Positions 11,940 to 23,448 of a DNA stretch of 64,000 nucleotides are shown in pieces. Position 1 is the first letter of the stretch; every line of letters begins with the position of its first letter. Origin of the DNA: Topomyia yanbarensis (taxonomy: Eukaryota > Arthropoda > Insecta > Diptera > Culicidae); NCBI RefSeq assembly GCF_030247195.1, contig NC_080672.1, forward strand, positions 390,183,037 through 390,247,036, in the 5' to 3' direction. The notes under the pieces are model-generated. The model ran no database searches, was not told the DNA's origin, and worked only from the letters and a program-made list of their open reading frames with translations. The position numbers and the translations under genes are program-made.

Positions 11940-12235
11940 TCATTGATATAGGCGAGGTTTAACTAAATACCACGTGGCCGTGTACGAAGAAGTATCTTGT
12001 CTATGTATCCACCAGGGAAGTAGTGATTGATGGTGTAGTTTCCAACAGGGGTCTGAATTACGAAGTATGGAGTTCGCTCCTTCACGAATCCGTTGCTTTG
12101 GCCATAAAAAATTCTGGTTCGCAAGCAATTGCGTTCAGGAAAAATCAAGGAGTATATAAAAACAACTTATTTTCCATCAGCCTCATTTCGAACCCTTGCC
12201 CGAATCTGCTCTTCCAAAGTTTGATCTTTTGGACG
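11940..12235 (-). other. Protein-like minus-strand segment in the fold-back loop
   Basis: The minus strand reads KERTPYFVIQTPVGNYTINH and then YFPGGYIDKILL (about 11960-12095). A second open stretch, DQTLEEQIRARVRNEADGK, lies around 12160-12230 in another frame. Composition looks protein-like, but I do not recognise a family. It could be captured host exon sequence or an old transposon product. Confidence 0.25.
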
Positions 12236-12291
12236 GGGCTAGTCTACCTGGTGGTGGCACGCTGTGAAAAATGCGGAGAGAATCATGAACA

Positions 12292-12380
12292 GTTTTCCAA
12301 CTGTGGAGAGACTCCATATAATCTGATATATATATATATGGAGTCTCTCCACAGTTTTCCAACTGTGGAGAGACTGCATA
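12292..12380. repeat. Three-copy dyad: direct plus inverted repeats
   Basis: The block GTTTTCCAACTGTGGAGAGA appears at 12292 and again at 12354. Between them lies an inverted copy, so that 12299-12320 pairs perfectly over 22 bp with 12335-12356. The loop is a short AT run. One sequence thus occurs three times within 90 bp, in alternating orientation. Confidence 0.85.
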
Positions 12381-12810
12381 TGATCCGCATATAAATTATG
12401 TGGTGATAAAATGAAACATTCTTTTAAGAAACGCTGCGATAAGAAATGCAAACGAGCGCTACGCAAGTGACAACGACTAATTCCTACGTTTCCTTGTACA
12501 CTAAAGAGCGAGAGTCTGACCATCCCATTGTAGGAATATCTTCTAATGTGGCTATAAATTTCCGAAGGAGGAAAATCAGTTTTCTCTCCTCAGCTTCCTC
12601 GTAAAGGCCTGAGAGTGTCTTTTGAAGAGTGCTGTTACAAAACCGAAGTAAGCGATAATCTTAGAAACTAGCAGGAATTTCCACATGGTGCACCAAAACC
12701 CCAAGTGTCCCTATATTTTAGTCACTATATTTTCCCCCAAGTTTTACACAATGTATTTGCACTACGAAACGAGTACCCGACGCGAAAAACCGTGAACAGT
12801 CTCCTACTTC

Positions 12811-13030
12811 GTGGTGTGCAGCTGCAGAGATTGCTTCGAATTGTACGCAAAAGGGACTTTTAAAGTCCGATCGCCCGAATTTTTCCCAATATATGGGACA
12901 CTACAAATGCAAATGAAAAACTTGATGAAAGCTGAAAAACGCGATTATTGGCAGCGGTCCGTTGACAGATTAACGGATGGATCATCAGAGAAACTAGGGC
13001 CTATGTTGTGTATTCTATTCATCCTGTGAT
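12811..13030 (+). pseudogene. Possible LINE fragment
   Basis: The peptide AEKRDYWQRSVDRLTDGSS resembles the linker between endonuclease and reverse transcriptase in I/LOA-type elements, where YWxRFVDGL is usual. The flanks have stops. It may belong to the same relic as the fragment at 13447-13750, but this is a short and weak match. Confidence 0.25.
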
Positions 13031-13446
13031 TGGAAGACACGGAACGTTCATTATATTATGATAGCTATGCATCGCTTTTATGCTAATTATTATGACAGTA
13101 GTGGTGAGTGCAATCATAAAAGAAGCTGTGCTGGCATAATTCTCCCCACAAAACTGATGGTTTTATATTTACCTATAATGCCCACAATATTACAGTTACA
13201 GAAGGCTCTCCGTTTGATGAGGCATGGAAAGAATTTTTTGTATTTCCTGGAGAAAATATGGGAGTTTTTGAGTACTTTATCTGAAAAATCAGCAGATTAC
13301 CTTAGTTTGAGTTCTTTCGCAGTGCTCCATTCCGGGTAATGAGAAGGTGGACATTTGTATTAGAATGATAATGAGAAGGTGGACATTTAGGCATTAGAAG
13401 GTGGTATTTATGAATGATCGTGTAGCTTCAACGAATATTTTAAGAT

Positions 13447-13750
13447 TTGTTCTCAGAGGACGCTCGAAAATTGGCAATTTCGTGGAGCGATGGAAGTTCA
13501 GGAATCCCAAACGCATCAACAAACCTTGGTCCAAGAGAATGGATGAGGGTCATGACTTCATTCGACTCATGTACAATCACTATACGTAGAATGCCCATCT
13601 CCGGCGTATTGGGGTCGTGGAGAGCGGTCTCTGTGCTTGTGGTGCCGGTTATCGCGATATTGAACATGTTGTGTGGTCGTGCGCTAAGTGTAGTAGTACA
13701 TGATCTCTGTTAAACGAATCCCTTCGGCCTCATTCCAGTCCAGTCCGAGA
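13447..13750 (+). pseudogene. LINE ORF2 C-terminus with Cys/His motif
   Basis: The plus strand reads DFIRLMYNHYT, stop, NAHLRRIGVVESGLCACGAG, then YRDIEHVVWSC, another stop, and SLLNESLRPH. The CxC...H....C spacing after a YNHYTxNAHL-type phrase is characteristic of the C-terminal zinc-knuckle-like region of LOA, I and R1-type LINEs. In-frame stops at the codon after HYT and after KCSST show decay. It lies in the loop of the fold-back element, directly before its right arm. Confidence 0.6.
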
Positions 13751-14529
13751 TGCTATACCAAGTTCGTTACTGATACTTTTTGCATGTATCACGCATCTAG
13801 CAGTTGTGAAATTGGATTCTGAGATGATTATGACTTTCATTAGTTTAGTTTTCGATAAAAATACACTGAAAAAAAATTCAGTTTGAACAAGGAAAAGTTT
13901 TTTACATATAACATTTTTTCCTTAAAATTGCCCAACTTGAATTTTGGACGGTAGGTGGGGAACAAAATTACTTATATTGGAACAAAATTTCATCATAATC
14001 AAAGATGGTTTTTTTGTAAATCGACTTTAAATTTTTAAAACCGATTTTTTTCAGTGTAGAAGTCGATGAAGAAGTTTTCTTCATATTTTTAATCAAAAAT
14101 GTGACCAATTTTGTGAAAATCACTTATACAACATTTTTTGTAGGATTTGTCATTTTTAGACTATAGTCATTTGAAAAAAAATGTTAAAAAAAAGTTTGAC
14201 CTTTTTCAAAAGACAGTCTAGATCATTTTTGGCTTTTTGTGACAAAATTCTCATGTACAGAAAGTTTCATAAAAATATGAGAGGGTGCTGCCAATATTTA
14301 TTCGAGTTGGTGCAAAACTCGTCCTTTCTCAATTTCACTTCACTAGCGTTGACTCTTTTTGCCTTGTGTGAACCGTTCTCGTGTACACACACGGTGTACG
14401 CACACGGATGTTTGAACTAGAGTTTGAACATAGTACATCGAAACGAAGCATGTTTGAGGTTGAACGCCTGCACGAAAGTATGTACACAAGCACAAACTTG
14501 TCAATGTTCATGGGAAGTCTGGATATCAA

Positions 14530-16030
14530 CTAGTTAAGGATTCGGTTTAAAAAAATCAATTTTTGCCTACGTCTTCAAACACACCCACCAGCTCGAATTT
14601 TTAATGATCGAACGAAAATGATTTATCCCATCGCTGTGCCGTTCCACTCGAGCAGCAATGATAATTGCACTTCTCGATTTTCATTTGATCTCTCCGGTTC
14701 GTTTAAGCTGAATTCGAAATTAGTCAGAACCTCTTCCAAAAGAATAACTCTAACGAAGCACATCACACAGTACCGTCGTCAATAAGGGATATTGATTGAG
14801 AATTTGAATATGAATATTCCAATTTTTCGCCGATGCCACCGGCATCATAGAAATTTCAAATGGAAAAGGTAAAATCAAAGTCGTTAGAGTCGAAGGAAAG
14901 GAAAACCCCGCTCTGCGATTATGCAAGCACTTTATACATGCACGAATCCAACAGCACATTTCTTTCAATTTTGGTTCTTGTCACGAAAAAAAACGAATCC
15001 CGCCAGTGAAAGACAATCACAATCGATTGCAAAAGTTCGGTTGAGCGGTCTAGTTCTGCGCCACTTGCGCCATCTGTAGAAGTTGGCTTTGAATAAAAAT
15101 CACATTATTGAGTTATGATTTCTCTAGTACCAAAGTCGCTGAAGATGCGAGAAGTTTATATACCTATGTGGAAAAGTAAAACTCTCAACTATGATGTTCC
15201 CGGAGGTAACCAACCGAGGTTGATGGAACGAAACACAAACGCTTATTGGGTGCTGTTATGGGAGATCCGAAATCACATCGATTGAGATTGTATCGTATAC
15301 CATTTCCAATCTCAAGATATATGGCGTGATCAATTTTTTTTTGTTGAACTCTGGAAGAACCTTTCTATCTTCCTTCCGGTGGTACAGGTAACAGGTGTGC
15401 CATTCGGTTTGAGTTCTGCAATTTCACTCTCCGTTCCTCAATTTGTCAAATTTCATCGGGAGAAGCTTGGCATTGGCAATCTGCGAGAGTTTGGTTTTGT
15501 AGTTTTTGTGACGGGCGTCCCTTTATGGACGAGTTGATTTCCAGAGCTATTCCAACCCAGGATGACGACTCCAATTTGCAAATTTATTTATTGAAATTAG
15601 TGTTGTTTACAGAACATTTTGTAGGCGCTTGTTCGTTCTATCTTTTTTACTGTTCCGAAAGGTGCCGGCTTCGGTGAAACATTATCATTTTACCGGTGTG
15701 GGTTTTACGATTCCAAAGGCTCATTAGCATAAAAGGTTTCTCTGTCAGCATTTCCGTGATACAGCTGGCGAAATATTTGCTTTGTTGGAATTTCTTTGCC
15801 TTTCACTAGTAGTTATTTGCACTGATGAATGAATTGTTGACTTAAAATGACAGAAATATCATTTTATTAAATTAACTGCTAGTACCTAGAGCTGTTTTTT
15901 GCAGGGTATTGACTAGATCCATAAAAAATTCATGCAGAAAATTCCAACAAGCTTTGGGAATTGACCTTATACATTATGATCTCTGTGTGGAACTGTTACA
16001 CATTTTAAAACTCATCCCTTCACGACCCTC
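14530..16030. other. Anonymous DNA, no gene seen
   Basis: Moderately AT-rich with no recognisable transposon end, tRNA box or long frame. It may be unique host sequence. Confidence 0.4.
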
Positions 16031-16720
16031 ATCAAAAAAAAAAAATTTCTCTCCTCCGACCAGTGGCAGCATACAGACCAGCTAGTGAAGCTAACCCGTA
16101 CAAATTTTATGACAGTCAACGTTTATGTTATTACCTTCTCACGAACATTATCCCTCGACGACCATCTTTATCTTACGCTCGGATTATTCGTTGGACCCCG
16201 TTATCACTTCCTAGGTTTCTTTATCCGAAAGGCCCGACGACGAGCAACAGCATCCAGTGTATGTATAGCCAATCCCCCCGACCAGAACCATCAAAGCGAA
16301 AAGGGCCAACAGAAACAAAAAAAAACAACGAGACAAGAAAAGCTCGAAACAATAAGCTCTTCAGAAGAAGTATAAACTGCGCTTCGTTCGAACCAAGCTG
16401 AAGGAAAATTATGTCGCGACAGTGTTGTATAATTTATTGATGCCACGCCGCCGACGACGACGATGTTGACTCCGGCTCCGACTCCGACTTCGAACTCCCA
16501 GGGGAGAACTGCGGAACCATGCGGCCATCCGAATGGGATGGATACCCCACCGAGCTTTTCGTTGTTGTTGGCTTGTATATTTACGGGTCGGAACCCGGCG
16601 TAAATAACAATGCGGGAACAACATGCTAAAAGCAATGTTGGGTTTACTATAGAAATATTATTTGGATGCGAAAAGTCCGGTCCGGGACGCGCGATTCAGT
16701 ACAGGGTTTGTGTGTGTACA
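16031..16720. other. GC-richer island with short overlapping frames
   Basis: Frames open on both strands (plus 16063-16401, minus 16291-16635), but neither resembles a known protein. A run of CG-rich trinucleotides at 16440-16490 encodes Arg/Ser repeats on the minus strand, which looks like low complexity. Possible promoter-proximal or conserved non-coding DNA. Confidence 0.3.
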
Positions 16721-18056
16721 CATTGACATTCATAAGGCATGAATGGATTTGGCATGGCTGGCAATGTTGGCAAGTGTGAGCCAGTTTGCGTGCTACAAGG
16801 AATCGTTTTTGCTTTCATTTGTATCGTTGTTGAGCAGTGTGGTGGAATAAATTCATTATGACGTACTAAATCATTCAGACTGTCAAGCAGTTGGGCAGAA
16901 CTTTATGTATAGTAATAGACTGGATTGGAGCAGCGAATAGCGGAAGTGGTTTGATTGTTTCTTTTTTAATTCTGTTCCGCAGTGGACGTTCTCTCCGGGG
17001 ATGGCTGGATTATTTTCGGTTTGTGTAAGGATATCGGATGGAATTTTTACGATTTAAGGGATTTTTTGCCCTTGTAATTGTAACATGATTGGGTAATATC
17101 AAATACATAATCAGAGTGAAGTAGAATATACTTTAGGTTATGAATTCGAATGTAGAAATTTTTACGTGCTTCTGCCAGATAGGCATTGTTTCGGTATGGG
17201 TGCAAGTCTAAAATCGTTGGATTTTCATATGGATGTGGGTAATAAGAAATGCTCAAACATGTTCTTTAAATTCTCATTCGTTAGCCATATAAAAGGATTT
17301 TATGGTCATTGAAGCAATTGGTTCTACTACTGAATTTAGAGATCCAAATACCTTCTATTATCGGCATGAAACGGAACAAAATTAATGTGCGCAATGCACA
17401 ATGCAGTCTGGTTAGATGTAGTGATCCTACTCCGTTGCGTCGTCGAATGATATGATAATACAAACATATATATCTTGGTCAAAAAGTAGTCTGTCGGTTT
17501 AGACCGGCATGCCGATAAAATTAGTTATCCCGTAAGCCATACCCATATGCGATTCGTTGATAAAAAGGCATCTATAATTTTTCTAAACTAGCACCTATAG
17601 TAGAATCGAAATATGAATACGGTGAAGAGCCGATTGCATCAGTCCTTGATTTGATTGTCTGCTCCCGATTCTGTCAGCATTTCAGTCCGATTTTATAAGC
17701 CTGATGGGTTCGACCAAATTTGATTCTCATGGATTATTACAAAGTCTGGATTCAGAAGGATTTGTGTAATCGTAGGCTGGTACTTAGATTCCGAAGGATT
17801 GTTCTACGAACCATACCAAGTTCGCGTGAATCCTTTCTTCAACATATTTCTTTCATTTTATCGAGACGAAAAATGCAAAAATACAAAAACGAAGCTTTTT
17901 TTATTTAAGAGAAATTTATTTTAAATAAGAAATCGTTCAATTTCTCCCAATATACGCTGGTTAAATATTTTTAAAGTTGTTTAGCGGTGCCAAAATAATG
18001 TACATAATACCGTTTTAATGGGTTTCTAAAACTATATAAACACAGATTTCTCAGTT
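16721..18056. other. Anonymous DNA left of the satellite
   Basis: Only short frames with stops and no assigned repeat. It ends where isolated ATTTGGCCGA motifs appear (18057-18116), the first trace of the satellite family. Confidence 0.4.
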
Positions 18057-18116
18057 GTCCGATCATTTGGGCCATTCTCGTTAGACCAAGTGCTATTTGG
18101 CCGATTACCATTTGCT
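18057..18116 (+). repeat. Outlying degenerate satellite monomers
   Basis: Contains GATCATTTGGGCCATTCTCG and GTGCTATTTGGCCGATTACC, which match the diverged edge form of the 17-bp unit. They are separated from the main array by about 130 bp. Confidence 0.6.
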
Positions 18117-18248
18117 TTCCTTCTTTTTAACATGATCTTCTTTGTATGCATTTCTTTATTGTATGTCTGCAAGAAAATTGCAATACTTGCCTTATCTTGC
18201 ATAGAGCTCGATGTGGTATAATATCAGTTTATGGAGAAAAGAGAGAGT

Positions 18249-21200
18249 GCCGTTTAGCCGAATGCGGTTTGGTCGACAGCCATTTTACATCCATTTGACC
18301 AAAAGCCATTTGGCCGAAACCATTTTCGGTTGAAACCAATTTTCGGTCGAAAATCATGTTCAGTCGAAAACCATTTTCGGTTGAAAACCATGTTCGGCCG
18401 ATAACCATTTTCAGTTGAAAGCCATTTTCGGTCGAAAACCATTGTCGGTCGAAAACCATTTTCGATCGAAAACCATTTTCAGTCGAAAACCATTTTCGGT
18501 CGAAAACAACTTTCGGTTAAAAACCATTTTCGGTCGAAAGCAATTTTCGGACGAAAACAATTTTCAGTCGAAAACCATTTTCGGTCGAAAATCATTTTCA
18601 GTTTAAAATAATTTTCAACCGAAAACTATTTTCGGTCGAAAACCGTTTTCGGTCGAAAACCATTTTCGGTTAAAAACCATTTTCGGTCGAAAACCAATTT
18701 TGGTCGAAAACCATTTTCGGTCGAAAACCATCTTCGGCAGAAAACCATCTTCGATGGAAATTCATCTTCAGTAAAAAAAACCATTACCGGTCGAAAACCA
18801 TTTTCGGTCGAAAACCATTTTCGGTCGAAAACCATTTTCAATTGAAAACCATTTTCGATCGAAAACCATTTTCAATCGAAAACCATTTTCGGTCGAAAAC
18901 CATCTTCGGCAGAAAACCATCTTCGATAGAAATTCATCTTCAGTAAAAAAACCATTACCGGTCGAAAACCATTTTCGGTTGAAAACCATTTTCGATTAAA
19001 AACCATTTTCCGTCGAAAATCATTTTCGGTCGAAAACTGTTTCCGGTCGTAATCAATAACAATTTTCGGTCGGAAACCATTTTCGGTCGAAAACCATTTT
19101 CGGTCGAAAACCATTTTCGGTCGAAAACTGTTTCCGGTCGAAAACTAACAATTTGGGTCGAAAACAATTTTGAATCGAAAACCATCTTCCATCGAAAGCC
19201 ATTTCCGTTCAAAAACCGTTTTCGGTCGAAATCCATTTTAGGTCAAAAACCATTTACGGTCGAAAATCATTTTCGATTGAAAATCATTTTCGGTCGAAAC
19301 CCATTTTTGGTCGAAAACCATTTTCGGTAGAAAACCATTTTCGGTGGAAAACCATCTTCGGTAGAAAACCATTTTCGGTCGAAAACCATTTTCGATCGAA
19401 TACCATTTTCGGTCGAAAACCATTTTCGGTAGTAAACCATTTTCGGTCGAAAACCATTTTCGGTCGAAAACCATTTTCGATAGTAAACCATTTTCGGTCG
19501 AAAACCATTTTCGGTCGAAAACCATTTTAGGTCGAAAACCATTTTCGGTCGAAAATCATTTTCGATTGAAAACCATTTTCCGTCGAAAATCATTTTCGAT
19601 CGAAAACTGCTTCCGGTCGTAATCAATAACAATTTTCGGTCGGAAACCGTTTTCGGTCGAAAACCATTTTAGGTCAAAAACCATTTACGGTCGAAAATCA
19701 TTTTCGATTGAAAATCATTTTCGGTCGAAACCCATTTTTGGTCGAAAACCATTTTCGGTAGAAAACCATTTTCGGTGGAAAACCATCTTCGGTAGAAAAC
19801 CATTTTCGGTCGAAAACCATTTTCGATTGAAAACCAATTTCCGTCGAAAATCATTTTCGGTCGAAAACTGTTTCCGGTCGTAATCAATAACAATTTTCGG
19901 TCGGAAACCATTTTCGGTCGAAAACCATTTTCGAAAACTAACAATTTGGGTCGAAAACAATTTTGAATCGAAAACCATCTTCCATCGAAAGCCATTTTCA
20001 GTTTCGGTCGAAAATCATTTTCGGTCGAAAACTATTTTCGGTCGAAAACCATTTTCGGTCGAAAACCATTTTCGGTCGAAAACCATTTTCGGTCGAAAAC
20101 CATTTTCGGTCGAAAACCATTTTCGGTCGAAAACCATTTTCGGTCGAAAACCATTTTCGGTCGAAAACCATTTTCGGTCGAAAACCATTTTCGGTCGAAA
20201 ACCATTTTCGGTCGAAAACCATTTTCGGTCGAAAACCATTTTCGGTCGAAAACCATTTTCGGTCGAAAACCATTTTCAGTCGAAAACCATTTTCAGTCGA
20301 AAACCATTTTCGGTCGAAAACCAGTTTCGGTCGGAAACCATTTCCGGTCGAAAACCATTTTAGGTCGAAAACTATTTGCGGTCGAAAACAATTTTCGATA
20401 GAAAACCATTTTTGGTCGAAAACCATTTTTGGTCCAAAACCATTTTCGGTCGAAAACCATTTTCGGTCGAAAAACATTTTCGGTCGAAACCAGTTTCGGT
20501 CGAAAACCATTTTCGGTCGAAAACCATTTTCGGTCGAAAACCATTTTCGGGCGAAAACCATTTTCGGACGAAAACCATTTTCGGTCGAAAACAATTTTCG
20601 GTAGAAAGCCATTTTTGCTCGAAAACCATTTTCGGTCGAAAACCATTTCCAGTCGAAAACCATTTTTCGGTCGAAAACCATTTTCGATCGAAAACCATTT
20701 TCGATCGAAAACCATTCTCGTTTAAAAGCCATTTTCGGTCGAAAACCATTTTCGGTCGAAAATCATTTTTTGGTCGAAAACCATTTGCGGTCGAAAACAA
20801 TTTTGGGTTGAAAACCATTTTTGGTCCAAAACCATTTTCTGTTGAAAACCATTTTTGGTCGAAAACCATTTTCGGTAGAAAACCATCTTCTGTAGAAAAC
20901 CATCTTCGGTAGAAAACCATCTTCGGTCGAAAACCATTTTCGGTCGATAGCCATTTTCGGTCGAAAATCATTTTCGGTCGAAACATTTTCGGGCGAAAAC
21001 CATTTTCGGACGAAAACCATTTTTGGACGAAAACCATTTTCGATCGAAAACCATTTTCGGTAGAAAACCATCTTCTGTAGAAAACCATCTTCGGTAGAAA
21101 ACCATCTTCGGTAGAAAACCATCTTCGGTCGAAAACCATTTTCGGTCGAAAGCCACTTTCGGTCGAAAGCCATTTTCGGTCGAAAATCATTTTCGGTCGA

Positions 21201-22638
21201 AAACTATTTCCGGTCGAAAACCATTTCCGGTCGAAAGCCATTTTTGGTCGAAAACCATTTTTGGTCAAAAACCATTTTTGATCGAAAACTATTTTCGGTC
21301 GAAAACCGTTTCCGGTCGAAAACAATAACAATTTTCGGTTGAAAACAATTTTGAATCGAAAACCATCCTCCATCGTAAGCCAGTTTCGGTCATATACAAT
21401 TTTAAATCGAAAACCATCTTTCATCGAAAGCCATTTTCAGTCGAAAACCATTTTTGGCCGAAAACCATTTTTAGTCGAAACCATTTTCGGTCGAAAACCA
21501 TTTTCGGTAGAAAACCATCTTCGGTAGAAAACCATCTTCGGTAGAAAACCATCTTCGGTAGAAAACCATCTTCGGTAGAAAACCATCTTCGGTAGAAAAC
21601 CATCTTCGGTAGAAAACCATCTTCGGTAGAAAACCATCTTCGGTAGAAAACCATCTTCGGTAGAAAACCATCTTCGGTAGAAAACCATTTTCGGTCGAAA
21701 ACCATTTTCGGTCGAAAACCATCTTCGGTAGAAAAACATCTTTGGTAGAAAACCATTTTCGGTCGAAAACCATTTTCGGTCAAAACCATTTTCGGTCAAA
21801 ACCATTTTCGGTCGAAAACCATTTTTGGTCGGAAACAATCTTCGGTCGAAAACAATTTTCGGTCGAAAATCATTTTCGGTCGAACTTCATTTTCGATCGA
21901 AAATCATTTTCGGTCGAAAATCATTTTCGGTCGAAAACCCATTTTCGGTCGAAAACTATTTTCGGTCGAAAACCATTTTCGGTCGAAAACTATTTTCGGT
22001 CGAAAACCATTTTCGGTCGAAAACTATTTTCGGTCGAAAACCATTTTCGGTCGTAAACCATTTTCGGTTTAAAAGCCATTTTCGTTCGAAAACCGTTTTT
22101 GGTCTAAATACATTTGCAGTCGAAAAACATTTTCGGTCGAAAGCAATTTCAGCAGGAAAACCATTTTTGGTGGAAAACCATTTTTGGTGGAAAACCATTT
22201 TTGGTTGAAACCCATTTCTGGTCGAAAACCATTTTTGGTCGAACACAAGTTTCGTTCGAAAACCATTGTCGATCGATATCCGTTTTAGTTCGATAGGCAT
22301 TTTCGGTCGAAAGCCATTTTCGGTCGAAAGCCATTTTCGGTCGAAAGCTATTTTTGGTCGAAAGAGTCATTTGGCTGAAAGAGCTATTTAACTGAAAGAG
22401 CCCTTAGGTCGAAAGAGCCACTTGGCCAAATGAGTCATTTGACCGAAAGAGCCATTTGGCCCAAAGAGCCATTTGGACGAAAAAGCTATTTGGCCCTATA
22501 GCCATTGGGCCTTATGAGCCATTGGGTTTCCTGAGCCATTGGGCCGACAGAGCCATTTGGCTCTATGAGCTGTTTGGCCGAATAATCCATTTGGCCTAAT
22601 GAGCCATTTTGCCGAATGAACCATCTGGCTGACAGTCG
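18249..22638 (+). repeat. Satellite of 17-bp units, about 4.4 kb
   Basis: The unit is TTTTCGGTCGAAAACCA, with many point variants. Each unit contains the near-palindrome TTTTCG-GT-CGAAAA. About 14 consecutive perfect units lie at 20036-20275, and 10 perfect copies of the variant CCATCTTCGGTAGAAAA at 21515-21684. The edges (18249-18320 and 22366-22638) consist of a diverged 17-bp form, GAGCCATTTGGCCGAAA. The unit contains no stop codon on either strand. Because 17 leaves remainder 2 on division by 3, every frame of one strand gives the same 17-residue peptide (SKTIFGRKPFSVENHFR on plus, FDRKWFSTENGFRPKMV on minus). Long frames here, up to 350 codons (minus 20372-21424), are a by-product of this and not evidence of a protein. 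Confidence 0.97.
19233..19829 (+). repeat. Higher-order duplication inside the satellite
   Basis: The variant-rich stretch 19233-19398 reappears at 19664-19829 with no difference that I can see over about 165 bp, offset 431 bp. Another pair, 19140-19206 and 19933-19998, shares the rare phrase CTAACAATTTGGGTCG. The phrase CGTAATCAATAACAAT occurs three times (near 19049, 19619 and 19879), with a related form near 21322. These show block duplication on top of unit-by-unit growth. Confidence 0.8.
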
Positions 22639-22639
22639 A

Positions 22640-23445
22640 TTAAATTTCCTTTGACCAAATGGCATACTGCAAAATGGTATTTTCATCTACCCACAATATT
22701 ATTCTTCAACCTTGTAAATAAAATGATTTTTAATGATTAGACAAGAGTACCCGAGCAAAATAATAATTACAGAATTTTTTTAGAGTATAAAAAATATAGA
22801 ATTTTGTTAATAACTAATAATGTATGTACATTAAAGAACACATTTTATGTTATAAACCGTTATACACGAATGTTCTCCCAAACAAAGGGTCCCACTATAT
22901 CCTGTTTCTATATAATATTTAACTTATGCTTGGAAAAAAAGAGTCAGAATAGCTTAAGTTTGGCTGCCACAAAGTGACTCTGACAATAGAATTCTCTGAT
23001 AAAATAGTGCAAATTTATATGGAAAATAGTTTTAAAAATCAAAACATTGATTTTACGGTATTGGTTCTTTCAACAAAAAGTTTTATTTTAATCAATTAAG
23101 GTTTTACCATGAAAAAGTGGAAAACCCGATTTTTAGATTATATTTTCAACAATTTCGCCTCGAAAATTAGGTTTGATGTCTGTGATATCTTCGACGAAGT
23201 TATTTAAAACATAATATTCTATAACTTTGCCGAAGACATCTAGCCTTTAATTTTTCTTTTAGATTTTTTTTTGCTCGGGTACTCGACTTTAGTCTAATCA
23301 AATGTATAAAGTTGGTGAATAATATATCGAAGATATTCTACGAAGTAATACTGGTTCTAAAATGCCATCTGAGGCGCCAAATAGATTTTTTTGGGATTGG
23401 TCCCACTGCCCCCTCCCCCCTTGGTTGAGGCTCATACCTACGATA
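22640..23445. other. Anonymous AT-rich DNA right of the satellite
   Basis: No gene or transposon end recognised. The words TGCTCGGGTACTCGACTTTA (near 23271) and GAGTACCCGAGCAAAA (near 22745) are inverted relative to each other, so this may be a decayed element of roughly 550 bp. Confidence 0.35.
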
Positions 23446-23448
23446 AGT

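Larger units (their letters stand above)
11114..14521. mobile_element. hAT-like fold-back element, 3.4 kb
   Basis: Two long inverted arms, 11114 to about 11893 and about 13757 to 14521, match through most of their length. One example is CTACACTGAAAAAATCGATT on the left, whose partner lies near 14040 on the right. The tips read CAGTCTTCCC and GGGAAGTCTG. The flanks GGCATCAA (11106-11113) and GATATCAA (14522-14529) agree at 6 of 8 positions, as expected for an old 8-bp hAT duplication. A 420-bp relative with similar tips is at 52653-53072. The 1.86-kb loop holds unrelated fragments, including a LINE C-terminus and a complex dyad. No transposase was seen. Confidence 0.75.

Noticed and set aside
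16409..16624. Arg/Ser-rich protein on the minus strand
   Set aside because: Produced by a short CG-rich trinucleotide run; frames on both strands are equally open.
19963..20604. 213-codon plus-strand frame in the satellite
   Set aside because: Same cause; the peptide is only the 17-residue repeat.
20372..21424. 350-codon minus-strand frame in the satellite
   Set aside because: It is a consequence of a stop-free 17-bp unit and continues equally in other frames and on the other strand; no non-repeat domain or start context supports a gene.
18249..22638. CRISPR-like array
   Set aside because: There are no unique spacers between repeats; units abut directly and the context is eukaryotic.
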